Assembly: GCA_007859835.1 (NCBI GenBank)
Contig: SJPJ01000001.1
Location: forward strand, 7,342,543-7,393,186
DNA length: 50,644 bases
Source of the DNA: Novipirellula herctigrandis
GTDB lineage: Bacteria; Planctomycetota; Planctomycetia; Pirellulales; Pirellulaceae
Reading direction: 5' to 3'
Positions 43,368 to 50,644 of the stretch are shown piece after piece. Under the pieces are notes generated by a model. It was given only the letters and a program-made list of their open reading frames with translations, had not been told where the DNA came from and made no database searches. Within the stretch, counting starts at the first letter, position 1; every line of letters begins with the position of its first letter. The position numbers and the translations under genes are program-made.

Positions 43368-44891
43368 TTAATCCTTTGTGATGGGGTGAGAAATTGGAAA
43401 CGGTCTATCCAGGTTGTAGTCATCCCAAGGCGATAAACCGTGCGTTCGTGGATCTTCGTTTTCAGCGAGATAATTTGCCAGCTTGCTTCTCAGGTCTGTG
43501 AGTGTTGCATGAAAACGCGGATCGCCAGCTAGATTCGTTGTCATGTCAGAGCCGTTTCGCTTGTCGTACAACTCTTCAGGTGGCACTTTGCCGAAACCGA
43601 GCGCAAACAAACGTTGGACGTCTGTATCGCCTTGGTTCTCTATGAAAAACGTCTTGATTCCACTTGGATCGATGTCACCGTAGGTGCCCCAGCCAGGAAT
43701 GAGTGTTTCGGGATGACCAGCTGGGTAGCGATTCGGCTCGAAGTTGCGTATGTAGGTCCAGTCCTTCGAATGCAAAGCCCTCCGAGGAAAACCGAGATTG
43801 TGTGGGCGTGCAAGACAGTGTTTTTCAAAAGCCGACACGACGAATTTTCGTTTGTGATCCAAGCGACCAGAGTCGTGGGACAGGAGATCACTTTTAAGGC
43901 TCTTTCCCGTCATCGTGGCAGGGATGCCGAGGCCAGCAATCTCCAGAAACGTTGGGGCCATATCGATCAACGACACAGGACCATCAAAGACTCGCCCAGA
44001 CGCGATGTGTTTGTCCCACCGAACGATCAGAGGCATGTGCACGCCGTATTCGTAAAGCGTCGCTTTCGCTCGTGGAAAGGGCATGCCGTTATCGGAGGTA
44101 AAGACGATAACGGTGTTGTCCATCAATCCACGAATCTTGAGAGTCCTGATGATCTTGCCAATCATCTGATCTGCCCACTCGATCTCCGCTAGGTAGTCGG
44201 ACAATGCGTTGCGGATATTGGCGTTGTCCGGATAGAAGCTTGGAATGTCGATCGACTCGGTTGAGATACCGGTTTCTTGTCCTAGTCCCGGTGGATGAGG
44301 CAAGTGAGGCTCGGAGATGCCAACCCAAAAGAAGAACGGCGATTCCTCAGGAACCTGCTCGAGAAACGTCACAAAGTTCGAGGCATAATCATTTCGACTG
44401 ATCCCTTTCGGCGCAGAGACAGATTTCTCGTTAAACGGTTTACCGATGGGAGCGTCATACGCACCGGGCGTGTTCTTTGTTCTCGGTGCGTAGGCCTTCC
44501 CCGTGTTGCCGATGGAGTAGCCGCTTTGCTCCAACACTAGCGGAAAGACGTCAAACTTCTCTCGAATAAAACCTGTCAAAACGCCACCTTCCTCCAATCG
44601 GAAAATGTCTTGCCCGGTTAGCACAGCCGCCCTCGATGGCGAGCACGAAGGAGCAGCACAATAGGCATTCGTAAAGCGAACGCCTCGTCGAGCAAGATCA
44701 TCCATAGCTGGCGTGCGGACAGCAGAATCGCCATAGCATCCAACATGTCGCCAAGATTGATCGTCCGTCATGATGAATAAGATGTTCGGCGACTCAGCCG
44801 CGACAGCCGCCAAGTTCGATATCAACCCAAAAATCAGTGCCGGCGTCAGTACGAAGACTGCTGTTGTTCGCCACTGGCCTATTATTCGCAT
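43368..44891 (-). CDS. Exported S1-family sulfatase (N-sulfatase-like branch)
   Basis: 507 residues. Signal peptide about 9-32 (ending AVAA). Metal pair D43-D44 in MTDDQSWRHVGCYG. Active site C-S-P-S-R (C83-R87). TSDNGMPFPR and KNTPGAYDAPIGKPFNE mark it as the same SGSH-like branch as the gene at 23379, although it lies about 20 kb away and on the other strand. No strongly basic tail. It is surrounded by peptide-degrading genes rather than sulfatases, and could act on a sulfated glycopeptide side chain (inference). Confidence 0.95.
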   Translation of the reverse strand: MRIIGQWRTTAVFVLTPALIFGLISNLAAVAAESPNILFIMTDDQSWRHVGCYGDSAVRTPAMDDLARRGVRFTNAYCAAPSCSPSRAAVLTGQDIFRLEEGGVLTGFIREKFDVFPLVLEQSGYSIGNTGKAYAPRTKNTPGAYDAPIGKPFNEKSVSAPKGISRNDYASNFVTFLEQVPEESPFFFWVGISEPHLPHPPGLGQETGISTESIDIPSFYPDNANIRNALSDYLAEIEWADQMIGKIIRTLKIRGLMDNTVIVFTSDNGMPFPRAKATLYEYGVHMPLIVRWDKHIASGRVFDGPVSLIDMAPTFLEIAGLGIPATMTGKSLKSDLLSHDSGRLDHKRKFVVSAFEKHCLARPHNLGFPRRALHSKDWTYIRNFEPNRYPAGHPETLIPGWGTYGDIDPSGIKTFFIENQGDTDVQRLFALGFGKVPPEELYDKRNGSDMTTNLAGDPRFHATLTDLRSKLANYLAENEDPRTHGLSPWDDYNLDRPFPISHPITKD

Positions 44892-45168
44892 TCAACTGGC
44901 TCGTTTCACGGCAGCGGTTTCGATCGTTTTATCATTACGGACTCTTTGACCTTGTGCATGATACCGTCAACGAATTGGGCATTGACGCCAATCGATCATT
45001 TGTTTGCGTCATGCTTCCAATGACTCAAAGCAAGCCCAGGGCGAAAATGCCGGTCATCTCATGGTCTGGTTGCGTACGCAATTCAACAACGGTTTGTCGG
45101 AAATCACAGGTCATTGGCAAGTATTATAGGGACGCTATCGCCACAAACGTCCCACAACACAAAGACTC

Positions 45169-47043
45169 ATGATGCTCCGCCTGCGGCACGACCTTTCAAC
45201 ATTCACGAACATTGGCATTGTGACGTTCGCCCTATTGAACGGTGCGATGGCAAGCGGCGCAGAGCCTACTGTTCCCGTCTTCAAAGACGGTGAAGCCCAA
45301 ATCGTCAAAGCGTTCGAAGATCCCGACTACTGGATTCGCCATGACCTGTGGGTCCAAACGGAGTTCGACTCTGACGGCGATGACAAGCTAGATCGGATGC
45401 ACGTCAGCGTCACACGCCCTCGTCAAACCGAAAGCGAGGGTTTGAAGTTGCCGGTGGTGTACGTTTCGAGTCCCTACTTTGCCGGCACGGGGGCGAAAGG
45501 GCAAGAGTTCTTTTGGGACACCAGGCACGAACTCGGGGCGACGCCTCCGCAGCGTGAGCACTTTCCCCCGCCTGAGCGAAAAGGACTGCGGCCGATTATC
45601 TCAAAGTCGCATGTCAAGGAATGGGTACCGCGCGGATACATCGTGGTTCATTCTTCTTCACCTGGGACCGGACTTTCACAAGGCTGTCCAACCGTAGGCG
45701 GCGACAACGAATCGCTCGCACCCAAAGCGGTCGTTGACTGGCTGTGCGGTCGAGCGCACGGATTCACGACACCCGATGGCGACGAAAAGGTTGTCGCCTT
45801 TTGGTGTACCGGTAAGGTCGGCATGACGGGAACCTCTTACAACGGTACGATCCCATTGGCCGCGGCAACGACCGGTGTCAAAGGACTAGAAGCGATCATT
45901 CCAGTCGCGCCCAATACGTCATATTACCACTACTATCGATCGAACGGCTTGATCCGACATCCGTTCGGTTTCTTGGGCGAGGATATCGATTACCTGTACG
46001 ACTTCATTCATAGCGGCAACGAAACAAGGCGGGACCATTGCGACTGCGAAGTGCGAGACAAGGAAATGTTGCAGTCGCTTGATCGAGAGACCGGAGACTA
46101 CAACGAATTCTGGGCCGGCCGCGATTACCTGAACGATCTAGAGCCACTGAATGCGGCTGTCTTGATGGCGCACGCTTTCAACGATTGGAACGTCGTTCCC
46201 GAACATAGCGTTCGCATCTACGAGGCACTCAAAGCGAAGGGCGTCCCAACCCAAGCGTTCTTTCACCAAGGAGGGCATGGTGGGCCGCCGCCGATGAAGA
46301 TGATGAATCGTTGGTTCACTCGCTATTTGCACGGCATCGAAAATGATGTCGAGAATGACCCGCGTGCTTGGATCGTTCGCGAACAAAATGAACGTGACAA
46401 ACCAACTCCCTACGCGGAATACCCCAATCCCGCCGCCTCACCCGTCAAGTTCTACCTCTCTGCCGGGGCGCCCGAACGAGGAAAGCTGGCAACCGTTGCT
46501 GCGGCCGATCAAGGAACGGAGACGCTTGTTGACAACTTTTCATTCAGTGGGGCGTCGCTTGCGCAAGCGGAATGGACGAATCATCGGCTGATCTATCTGA
46601 CACCGAAGTTCTCGAAGCCGATTCATCTATCGGGGACTCCCCGCATTACCATCAGGGTCGCCGCCAATAAACCCGCTGCCAACCTCTCCATCTGGCTCGT
46701 CTCTTTACCCTGGACCGAGAACAAGAAGACCAAAATCACCGACAACATCATCACGCGTGGCTGGGCCGATCCGCAGAACCATCTCTCGATCACCGAGGGT
46801 GAACCACTTGTCCCGGGACAGTTTTATGAATTGTCGTTCGATCTTCAGCCAGACGATCAAGTCATTAATAAGGGACAGCAGATCGGCCTGATGATCCTGT
46901 CAAGTGATCGAGATTTTACCCTAAGGCCAACACCCGGGACGGAGCTAACGGTCGATTTAGATGCGACGTCCATCACCCTGCCAATCGTTGGCGGCGATGA
47001 TGCGTTCGCGAAGGCCCTGTTGCAGTCCAAAGAGGATCATTAG
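45169..47043 (+). CDS. S15/CocE-type serine peptidase or esterase (Xaa-Pro dipeptidyl-peptidase-like)
   Basis: 624 residues. Signal-like segment about 12-30 (ending ASGA). Alpha/beta-hydrolase core with the nucleophile Ser223 in GTSYNG, D339 in HAFNDWN and H370 in QGGHGG: a complete triad in S15 order. A C-terminal jelly-roll (about 430-620; FSKPIHLSGTPRITIRV, DLQPDDQVINKGQQIGLMILSS) is the PepX_C/XPP-type domain. The family cleaves Xaa-Pro dipeptides or cocaine-like esters. The neighbouring M24 peptidase favours the proline-peptide reading. It is convergent with the regulator gene, with only 3 bases between stop codons. Confidence 0.88.
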   Translation: MMLRLRHDLSTFTNIGIVTFALLNGAMASGAEPTVPVFKDGEAQIVKAFEDPDYWIRHDLWVQTEFDSDGDDKLDRMHVSVTRPRQTESEGLKLPVVYVSSPYFAGTGAKGQEFFWDTRHELGATPPQREHFPPPERKGLRPIISKSHVKEWVPRGYIVVHSSSPGTGLSQGCPTVGGDNESLAPKAVVDWLCGRAHGFTTPDGDEKVVAFWCTGKVGMTGTSYNGTIPLAAATTGVKGLEAIIPVAPNTSYYHYYRSNGLIRHPFGFLGEDIDYLYDFIHSGNETRRDHCDCEVRDKEMLQSLDRETGDYNEFWAGRDYLNDLEPLNAAVLMAHAFNDWNVVPEHSVRIYEALKAKGVPTQAFFHQGGHGGPPPMKMMNRWFTRYLHGIENDVENDPRAWIVREQNERDKPTPYAEYPNPAASPVKFYLSAGAPERGKLATVAAADQGTETLVDNFSFSGASLAQAEWTNHRLIYLTPKFSKPIHLSGTPRITIRVAANKPAANLSIWLVSLPWTENKKTKITDNIITRGWADPQNHLSITEGEPLVPGQFYELSFDLQPDDQVINKGQQIGLMILSSDRDFTLRPTPGTELTVDLDATSITLPIVGGDDAFAKALLQSKEDH

Positions 47044-47046
47044 TAA

Positions 47047-48411
47047 TCAAGTATCGGAGGCTACTGCATGGGCCTTCCTGAATTGGCCGGGACTCATTCC
47101 CAACTCGCGTTGAAAGACAGCACATAGCTGACTTGAGTCCCGGAAACCACTACGCCGGGCGACCATCTTGACGGGAAGTTCCGGTTCCAAAAGTTGCCGC
47201 TTCGCGATTTCGAGACGAGCGCACGTGATCTCTTCGCCGACGGTGCGACCGACGGCATCCTTGAAACGCCTTTCCAGCGTGCGTCGCGACAGACTCGCAT
47301 GCGCCGCGACATCGTCAACAGAGATGTGTCGGTGAGCATGTGTTACGATGAAATGCAGGCACTTTGCGACTTCCGCGTCGCTCACGCCGAACGCATCGGT
47401 GGACTGGCGTTTGACGATCGTACGTGGAGGCAAAAACGTTGGTTCCTCCGGTGGTAAGGCCCCCGACATCAACTGCGCAAGTAGACCTGCTGCTCGCATC
47501 CCAACCTGTTGATACCCCACATCAATGCTGGAAAGTTGCGGATTGGTATACTCGCAAACCAGCGGTTCATTTTCTATCGAGACGATTGCCACATCCCGAG
47601 GTACTTGGAGGCCGTGTTGTTCGCATCGCTCAATAATGAATCGGCCAAGAAAATCATCGGACACACAGACGCCGGTCCGCGGTTCCAATCTGCCGACCAA
47701 CTTATCAAGTTGATTCGAGAACGACTGCCATGAAGAGATAGACTGAGAATAGGACCGATTTATCCGATTCACAGAATGTTCAATCGCGATATCGTGCGCC
47801 AATGATTCATAACCGGCGAGTTGCATTTCGACGCCACGATCATTGGAAAATCCAACGTAAGCGAGTCGCCGAAAACCAAGTGACAAAAGATGCTGAGTGG
47901 CCATCTGCCCAGCCTGATGCCAATCTGGATACACACCCGTCAGACCTGTGGCATCCGTGTTCAGCCAAACATTAACGGTAGGGATGTTCCGCTTCTTCAC
48001 TTTGGTCGCCAGCGAACGTCCGATCCGTCCAACGATCCCGTCAAAGCTCCACTTGCGGTGCTGCGAAAATGAAAAATCGGCAACCGGGATCAGAGTTGTC
48101 TCCCAATTGGCGCTGACCGCAACCTGTCGAATGCCTGCTAACACATCGAGTCGCCGGCGAAGTGGATTTTGAACGTCAATCAAAATCGCAACACGTTGTC
48201 TTCTCGTGCTCCGCCTTTCTCCAAAAGTCAGTCTGCCATTGGCTTCCCTGACAAGCACACATCTGGCAACAAGCTGATTGACCGCAGCGCGCACTGGCGA
48301 AAAGCTGACACCATAGTGCTGAGCCAGTGCACCAATTGTCAACTTCGGAGGTCTTTCACCCGATCGAATACGGGCTTCTAGGTCCTGTTCGATGTAACTG
48401 GAGATCGTCAT
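47047..48411 (-). CDS. Three-domain transcription regulator: GntR-like winged helix + LacI/periplasmic-binding-like + AraC-type HTH
   Basis: 454 residues from ATG 48411 (a TTG at 48417 adds two residues). N-terminal winged helix (about 1-65): LTIGALAQHYGVSFSPVRAAVNQLVARCVL, as in GntR. Middle domain (about 70-340) reads like a LacI/XylR sensor: VAILIDVQNPLRRRLDVLAGIRQ, TGLTGVYPDWHQAG, and VCVSDDFLGR...VAIVSIENEPL. C-terminal AraC-type HTH pair (about 350-452): ISVDDVAAHASLSRRTLERRF, then VKMVARRSGFRDSSQLCAVFQREL and MSPGQFRKAH. Two different DNA-binding types on one sensor are uncommon. It should respond to a small ligand, probably a sugar or amino-acid derivative. Targets likely include the adjacent peptidase or the sulfatase/proline genes (position only). 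Confidence 0.9.
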   Translation of the reverse strand: MTISSYIEQDLEARIRSGERPPKLTIGALAQHYGVSFSPVRAAVNQLVARCVLVREANGRLTFGERRSTRRQRVAILIDVQNPLRRRLDVLAGIRQVAVSANWETTLIPVADFSFSQHRKWSFDGIVGRIGRSLATKVKKRNIPTVNVWLNTDATGLTGVYPDWHQAGQMATQHLLSLGFRRLAYVGFSNDRGVEMQLAGYESLAHDIAIEHSVNRINRSYSQSISSWQSFSNQLDKLVGRLEPRTGVCVSDDFLGRFIIERCEQHGLQVPRDVAIVSIENEPLVCEYTNPQLSSIDVGYQQVGMRAAGLLAQLMSGALPPEEPTFLPPRTIVKRQSTDAFGVSDAEVAKCLHFIVTHAHRHISVDDVAAHASLSRRTLERRFKDAVGRTVGEEITCARLEIAKRQLLEPELPVKMVARRSGFRDSSQLCAVFQRELGMSPGQFRKAHAVASDT

Positions 48412-49231
48412 TCGCAACTCATCGCGTTCTAGTCACCAAAGCAATCGATAGCCTACTATGCTTTTGTGCACAATGTCTACTTCGGCGATGGAAATCGGCA
48501 TTCAAGCTCCATAAATACCTGCCACTATGCGCCAGACGAGAAATTTCAGAGGGCCACCGGCTGAAGTTTGGACCAAGTCGCGACTTCGCCACTAAGCCAG
48601 TTCCCTGATCGAGATTGGAATCCCACGACGTTTACGACGAACGATGCTGATGATGTCGGACACGCGCTATCGAATCGTTCCGAATGCGACATCTGATCCT
48701 CAGTGCCTAGTATTGGCACCCACCCCACCATGGACCATTGGTTAACGTGCCGAACGGCTTACCGGGAGTGGGGGTTAGGATCTTCGTTGCTCCGGCTTGT
48801 GACGTGGTGGCCGCTTCCGATGCTTCTTCGATGTGGCCGAGACGGGCGAGTACAACGGCTTGCATCTGCTGAACTAGCCAATCAAGCTTGCTGGCACTTC
48901 CCAATGCGTCAAAAGCGTCTTGGCATTTGCCAGCTCCCACTAAAGCGGCCGACAGTACGCGACGCTTACGTGCCAAAACGACCTCCTGGACAATACTTGA
49001 TCAGCGAGAATTCCAGCAAATCCCAAGCACTGAGGCAATTAAAAATGGATGGCCCCTTCTTGGTTGCTTTGAAAATCTTCCACCTATACCGGAATACTGA
49101 TGCGCGTCCTGTCAAAAAACTCCGACGAACCACCGAGACGGTGATGTGCGATAGAATTGTCGCGAAATGGGTTGATATCTCAGAGGAGGTAGAACGACCA
49201 GTTGACAGAATTGGCAAAGTTTTACGACTCG
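48412..49231. other. Intergenic region with no confirmed gene
   Basis: About 820 bases upstream of the regulator. It should hold the regulator promoter. One minus-strand frame (48707-48976) has TPR-like helical character, listed separately. A long plus-strand frame (48703-49239) ends in the repeat and does not look like protein at its N-terminal side. Confidence 0.4.
48707..48976 (-). CDS. Possible TPR-like fragment
   Basis: An 89-residue open frame with helical repeat-like residues (CQDAFDALGSASKLDWLVQQ, then AVVLARLGHIEEASEA). It might be a gene remnant with a tetratricopeptide-like helix pair. No start signal or known family is visible, and a plus-strand frame covers the same bases, so support is weak. 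Confidence 0.22.
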   Translation of the reverse strand: MARKRRVLSAALVGAGKCQDAFDALGSASKLDWLVQQMQAVVLARLGHIEEASEAATTSQAGATKILTPTPGKPFGTLTNGPWWGGCQY

Positions 49232-49321
49232 ACCCTTAAGTAACATCATTTGATCACTCCATAGCGTGAGACAGGATTCTTGTCTCACGCTTTCTTTTTA
49301 GCTGCCTAGAATTGGTAGCTT
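49232..49321 (+). repeat. 90-bp direct repeat, copy 1, containing a terminator-like hairpin
   Basis: Identical to 50295-50384 at 89 of 90 positions (one G/A change at the TTTAGCTG/TTTAACTG site). It begins ACCCTTAAGTAACATC and includes the hairpin at 49263-49291. A TAA inside its start provides an in-frame stop for a plus-strand frame that runs into it. Confidence 0.93.
49263..49299 (+). terminator. Rho-independent terminator-like hairpin (copy 1)
   Basis: A perfect 11-bp stem AGCGTGAGACA/TGTCTCACGCT (49263-49273 and 49281-49291) with loop GGATTCT, then TTCTTTTT. The stem and T-tract fit a bidirectional or forward intrinsic terminator. Confidence 0.7.
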
Positions 49322-49458
49322 TCCACTGCCATGGAGAACGACCCCGTGGGGTCAAAAAACTCGACCGACGTTGAAACACAGCTGAAAACGAGGTTTCCTC
49401 GATTTACAGGACACGTATCTCAGCCGAGTTTGAGAACCATTCGGCGTCAGCAAGAGTA

Positions 49459-49622
49459 GAAAAGGGGAAGGGGGTCGTTTTTCGGGACTTGGTTTGATAT
49501 TCTCTAGCGAATACGATCAATCTTTCTTTAGCCAACTGATGGTATGCCAAGAATCAAACGTGCCGATGAAGCAGGCTGCATCCATCATGCCCTTAGCGAA
49601 AAATGACCCCCTTCCCCTTTTC
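49459..49622 (+). mobile_element. RAYT-derived miniature element
   Basis: A 164-bp element bounded by 26-bp terminal inverted repeats (49459-49484 and 49597-49622), which start GAAAAGGGGAAGGGGGTC and match at 25 of 26 positions. Inside, ATG 49544 starts a 20-codon frame (MPRIKRADEAGCIHHALSEK, stop 49604-49606). That reads as the N-terminus of a REP-associated tyrosine transposase (RAYT, Y1-type), which usually starts MPR.KRADEAGG(I/V)YHALNRG. The rest of the transposase, including the catalytic HUH and Tyr, is gone. It is therefore a non-autonomous remnant that may still be mobilised by an intact copy elsewhere. A second left end lies at 50607. Confidence 0.82.
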
Positions 49623-49639
49623 TTTCCTGGGTTTCATCT

Positions 49640-50302
49640 ATGAATAGATCACTAACTACATTATTGCTGATGCTTCAGGTTAGCATCCTTGCTGGGGGGG
49701 CTTTAGCAGACCAGGTGTTGTTTCCAAACTCCGAGTTTTGGAGTGGTTCTATCGAGACGAAATATCGATGCTCAGCGGAAGGTGAAGCACCTTTTGTTGA
49801 TTCCGAAAAATGCGAGATAGAATTGCGTTTCACCGAAGAAAAAATGATTGGGAAAAACAGGTTTCTTATTCCCGCAGAGTATTATCCGCCTCCCGCGCGA
49901 ATAGGATACCACCGAAGCTACTTTAGCTATGCAGAATCCATGCCGATGAAAGTGGCCAAACTCCCAACATTGGAGGAGTTAAAGACGATCAAAAACGAGA
50001 GAGACTTGCAGGCTGTTTTAACCTCCCTGCCTTGGCCAGCCAGGGCATACGCGTCATCCACTGCCGAAACCTGGACGCCACAGAGAGATAGATCGAAGGA
50101 AGGTTTGCCTTTCGATATAGAGTTCACCTGGACTTCATCTGAACGCTGGTTCCAGTATGCGGCGACCAAAGAAGGGAGCATTAGAGTGATCGCCGTCTAT
50201 GTGAAATTTGCTGAGCCTAAATTATTTCCCCGGGACGTGCGTTCCCTGTTAGTTAGAGAAGGATGGTTGAAACTAGAGAAATCAAATGGGGTCCACCCTT
50301 AA
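49640..50302 (+). CDS. Small exported protein of unknown function
   Basis: 220 residues with a signal peptide at about 1-24 (ending GALA|DQ). The mature part is predicted to be mainly beta-strand with conserved-looking aromatic residues (EFWSGSIETKYRC, FLIPAEYYPPPARIGYHRSYFSYAES, ASSTAETWTPQRD, FTWTSSERWFQYAATKEG). Cys44 and Cys58 could pair. I recognise no family. The start is only 17 bases after the right end of the miniature element, so the element probably provides its 5' untranslated region and perhaps its promoter. The stop codon TAA (50300-50302) lies inside the second copy of the 90-bp repeat. Confidence 0.65.
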   Translation: MNRSLTTLLLMLQVSILAGGALADQVLFPNSEFWSGSIETKYRCSAEGEAPFVDSEKCEIELRFTEEKMIGKNRFLIPAEYYPPPARIGYHRSYFSYAESMPMKVAKLPTLEELKTIKNERDLQAVLTSLPWPARAYASSTAETWTPQRDRSKEGLPFDIEFTWTSSERWFQYAATKEGSIRVIAVYVKFAEPKLFPRDVRSLLVREGWLKLEKSNGVHP

Positions 50303-50384
50303 GTAACATCATTTGATCACTCCATAGCGTGAGACAGGATTCTTGTCTCACGCTTTCTTTTTAACTGCCTAGAATTGGTAGCTT
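50295..50384 (+). repeat. 90-bp direct repeat, copy 2, containing a terminator-like hairpin
   Basis: 89 of 90 positions identical to 49232-49321. The upstream gene ends inside it (stop at 50300-50302), and the hairpin at 50326-50354 immediately follows, so this copy should terminate that gene. Confidence 0.93.
50326..50362 (+). terminator. Rho-independent terminator-like hairpin (copy 2)
   Basis: The same 11-bp stem AGCGTGAGACA/TGTCTCACGCT as copy 1 (50326-50336 and 50344-50354), loop GGATTCT, followed by TTCTTTTT. It lies 24 bases after the stop of the 49640 gene. Confidence 0.75.
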
Positions 50385-50606
50385 GCGGTCGCCGAAGTAG
50401 TTGCCCCAGTGTGACTTGGGTAACGCTCGATGTTGATGAGATCCTTGCAAGCGGCTCGCGGTGCGTTGACCAGATTGCCGCTTCGATTGACGCAGGTTTT
50501 CATGCGTCTGCAAGCCGTTTTGGGATAGCTTTTGCGCGCCGGGCATAGCGCCGGCCGCAGCGGTGCTTTGACGCTTCGCTTGTTCGGTTGCAATGCTTCG
50601 GCAGAG
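50385..50606. other. Intergenic region
   Basis: No supportable gene. GC-rich and partly palindromic stretches (for example around 50535-50570) are present but match nothing I recognise. Confidence 0.4.
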
Positions 50607-50644
50607 GAAAAGGGGAAGGGGGTCGTTTTTCGGGACTTGGTTTG
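50607..50644 (+). mobile_element. Left end of a second RAYT-type element (cut by window end)
   Basis: 38 bases identical to 49459-49496, that is the left terminal repeat plus 12 bases of the miniature element. The rest lies beyond the window, so it is unknown whether this copy has an intact transposase. Confidence 0.8.

Noticed and set aside
44837-45172. Plus-strand open frame between the divergent sulfatase and peptidase
   Set aside because: It overlaps the start of the sulfatase gene on the other strand, and its translation has no domain or signal. It is probably the promoter region for both genes.
48703-49239. Plus-strand frame of 178 codons before the repeat
   Set aside because: The N-terminal half reads as non-protein, the frame ends only because of a stop inside the repeat, and a minus-strand frame with more helical character overlaps it.
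50369-50593. Minus-strand frame near the window end
   Set aside because: Basic, low-complexity translation overlapping the repeat, with no recognisable family.

Overview
The window looks like chromosomal DNA from a marine planctomycete of the Pirellulaceae (Rhodopirellula-like). The evidence is the extreme density of exported S1-family sulfatases, a beta-helix surface protein with a LEPRxLL-like N-terminal motif and CSLREA-type segment, DUF1080 and Tat-exported Gfo/Idh/MocA proteins, a split ECF sigma/anti-sigma pair, weak or absent Shine-Dalgarno sequences, and REP/RAYT-type intergenic repeats. The genus call is inference.

Layout. 1-5.1 kb: a 705-residue repeat-rich surface protein (518-2635), a long gene-poor stretch that holds a decayed tRNA-Leu-like sequence (3404-3492), and a GH5-like exported glycosidase (3971-5074). 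5.4-35.4 kb: a sulfatase island with 15 apparently intact sulfatases. Three are in tandem at 5472-9860. A minus-strand group (10069-13970) holds a sulfatase-DUF1080 fusion, a sulfatase remnant with its middle deleted, and a Tat-exported oxidoreductase. A tight plus-strand run (14529-24911) holds six sulfatases and a free DUF1080 protein. One sulfatase lies alone on the minus strand (25170-26750). Four more lie on the plus strand (27237-35353), three with extra C-terminal modules. 35.4-37.6 kb: ECF sigma factor and its zinc-finger anti-sigma factor. 38.3-48.4 kb: an enolase-superfamily enzyme, an M24 aminopeptidase, a DUF885 protein, a broken DapA-family gene, a 16th sulfatase, an S15/CocE-type peptidase and a three-domain GntR/LacI/AraC-like regulator. 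48.4-50.6 kb: a repeat zone with two copies of a terminator-like hairpin repeat, a miniature element derived from a REP-associated tyrosine transposase, and a small exported protein of unknown function.

How the genes may work together (inference). Almost every enzyme carries a signal peptide, so sulfate removal probably happens in the periplasm or at the surface. The oxidoreductase plus two DUF1080 modules suggests a 3-keto-glycoside (oxidation then elimination or hydrolysis) route acting beside the sulfatases. The right-hand cluster points to proline- or hydroxyproline-rich peptides. Together they suggest use of a sulfated, proline-rich glycoprotein or proteoglycan, although the substrate cannot be read from sequence. 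No formylglycine-generating enzyme, needed to mature all these sulfatases, lies in the window.

The most unusual items are: highly basic C-terminal tails on many sulfatases; a sulfatase whose C-terminus carries a VHL-like domain and then an internally deleted second sulfatase; an active-site motif C-S-T-S-R in one sulfatase; the three-domain regulator; a double hairpin with mutually complementary loops; and the transposase-derived miniature element.
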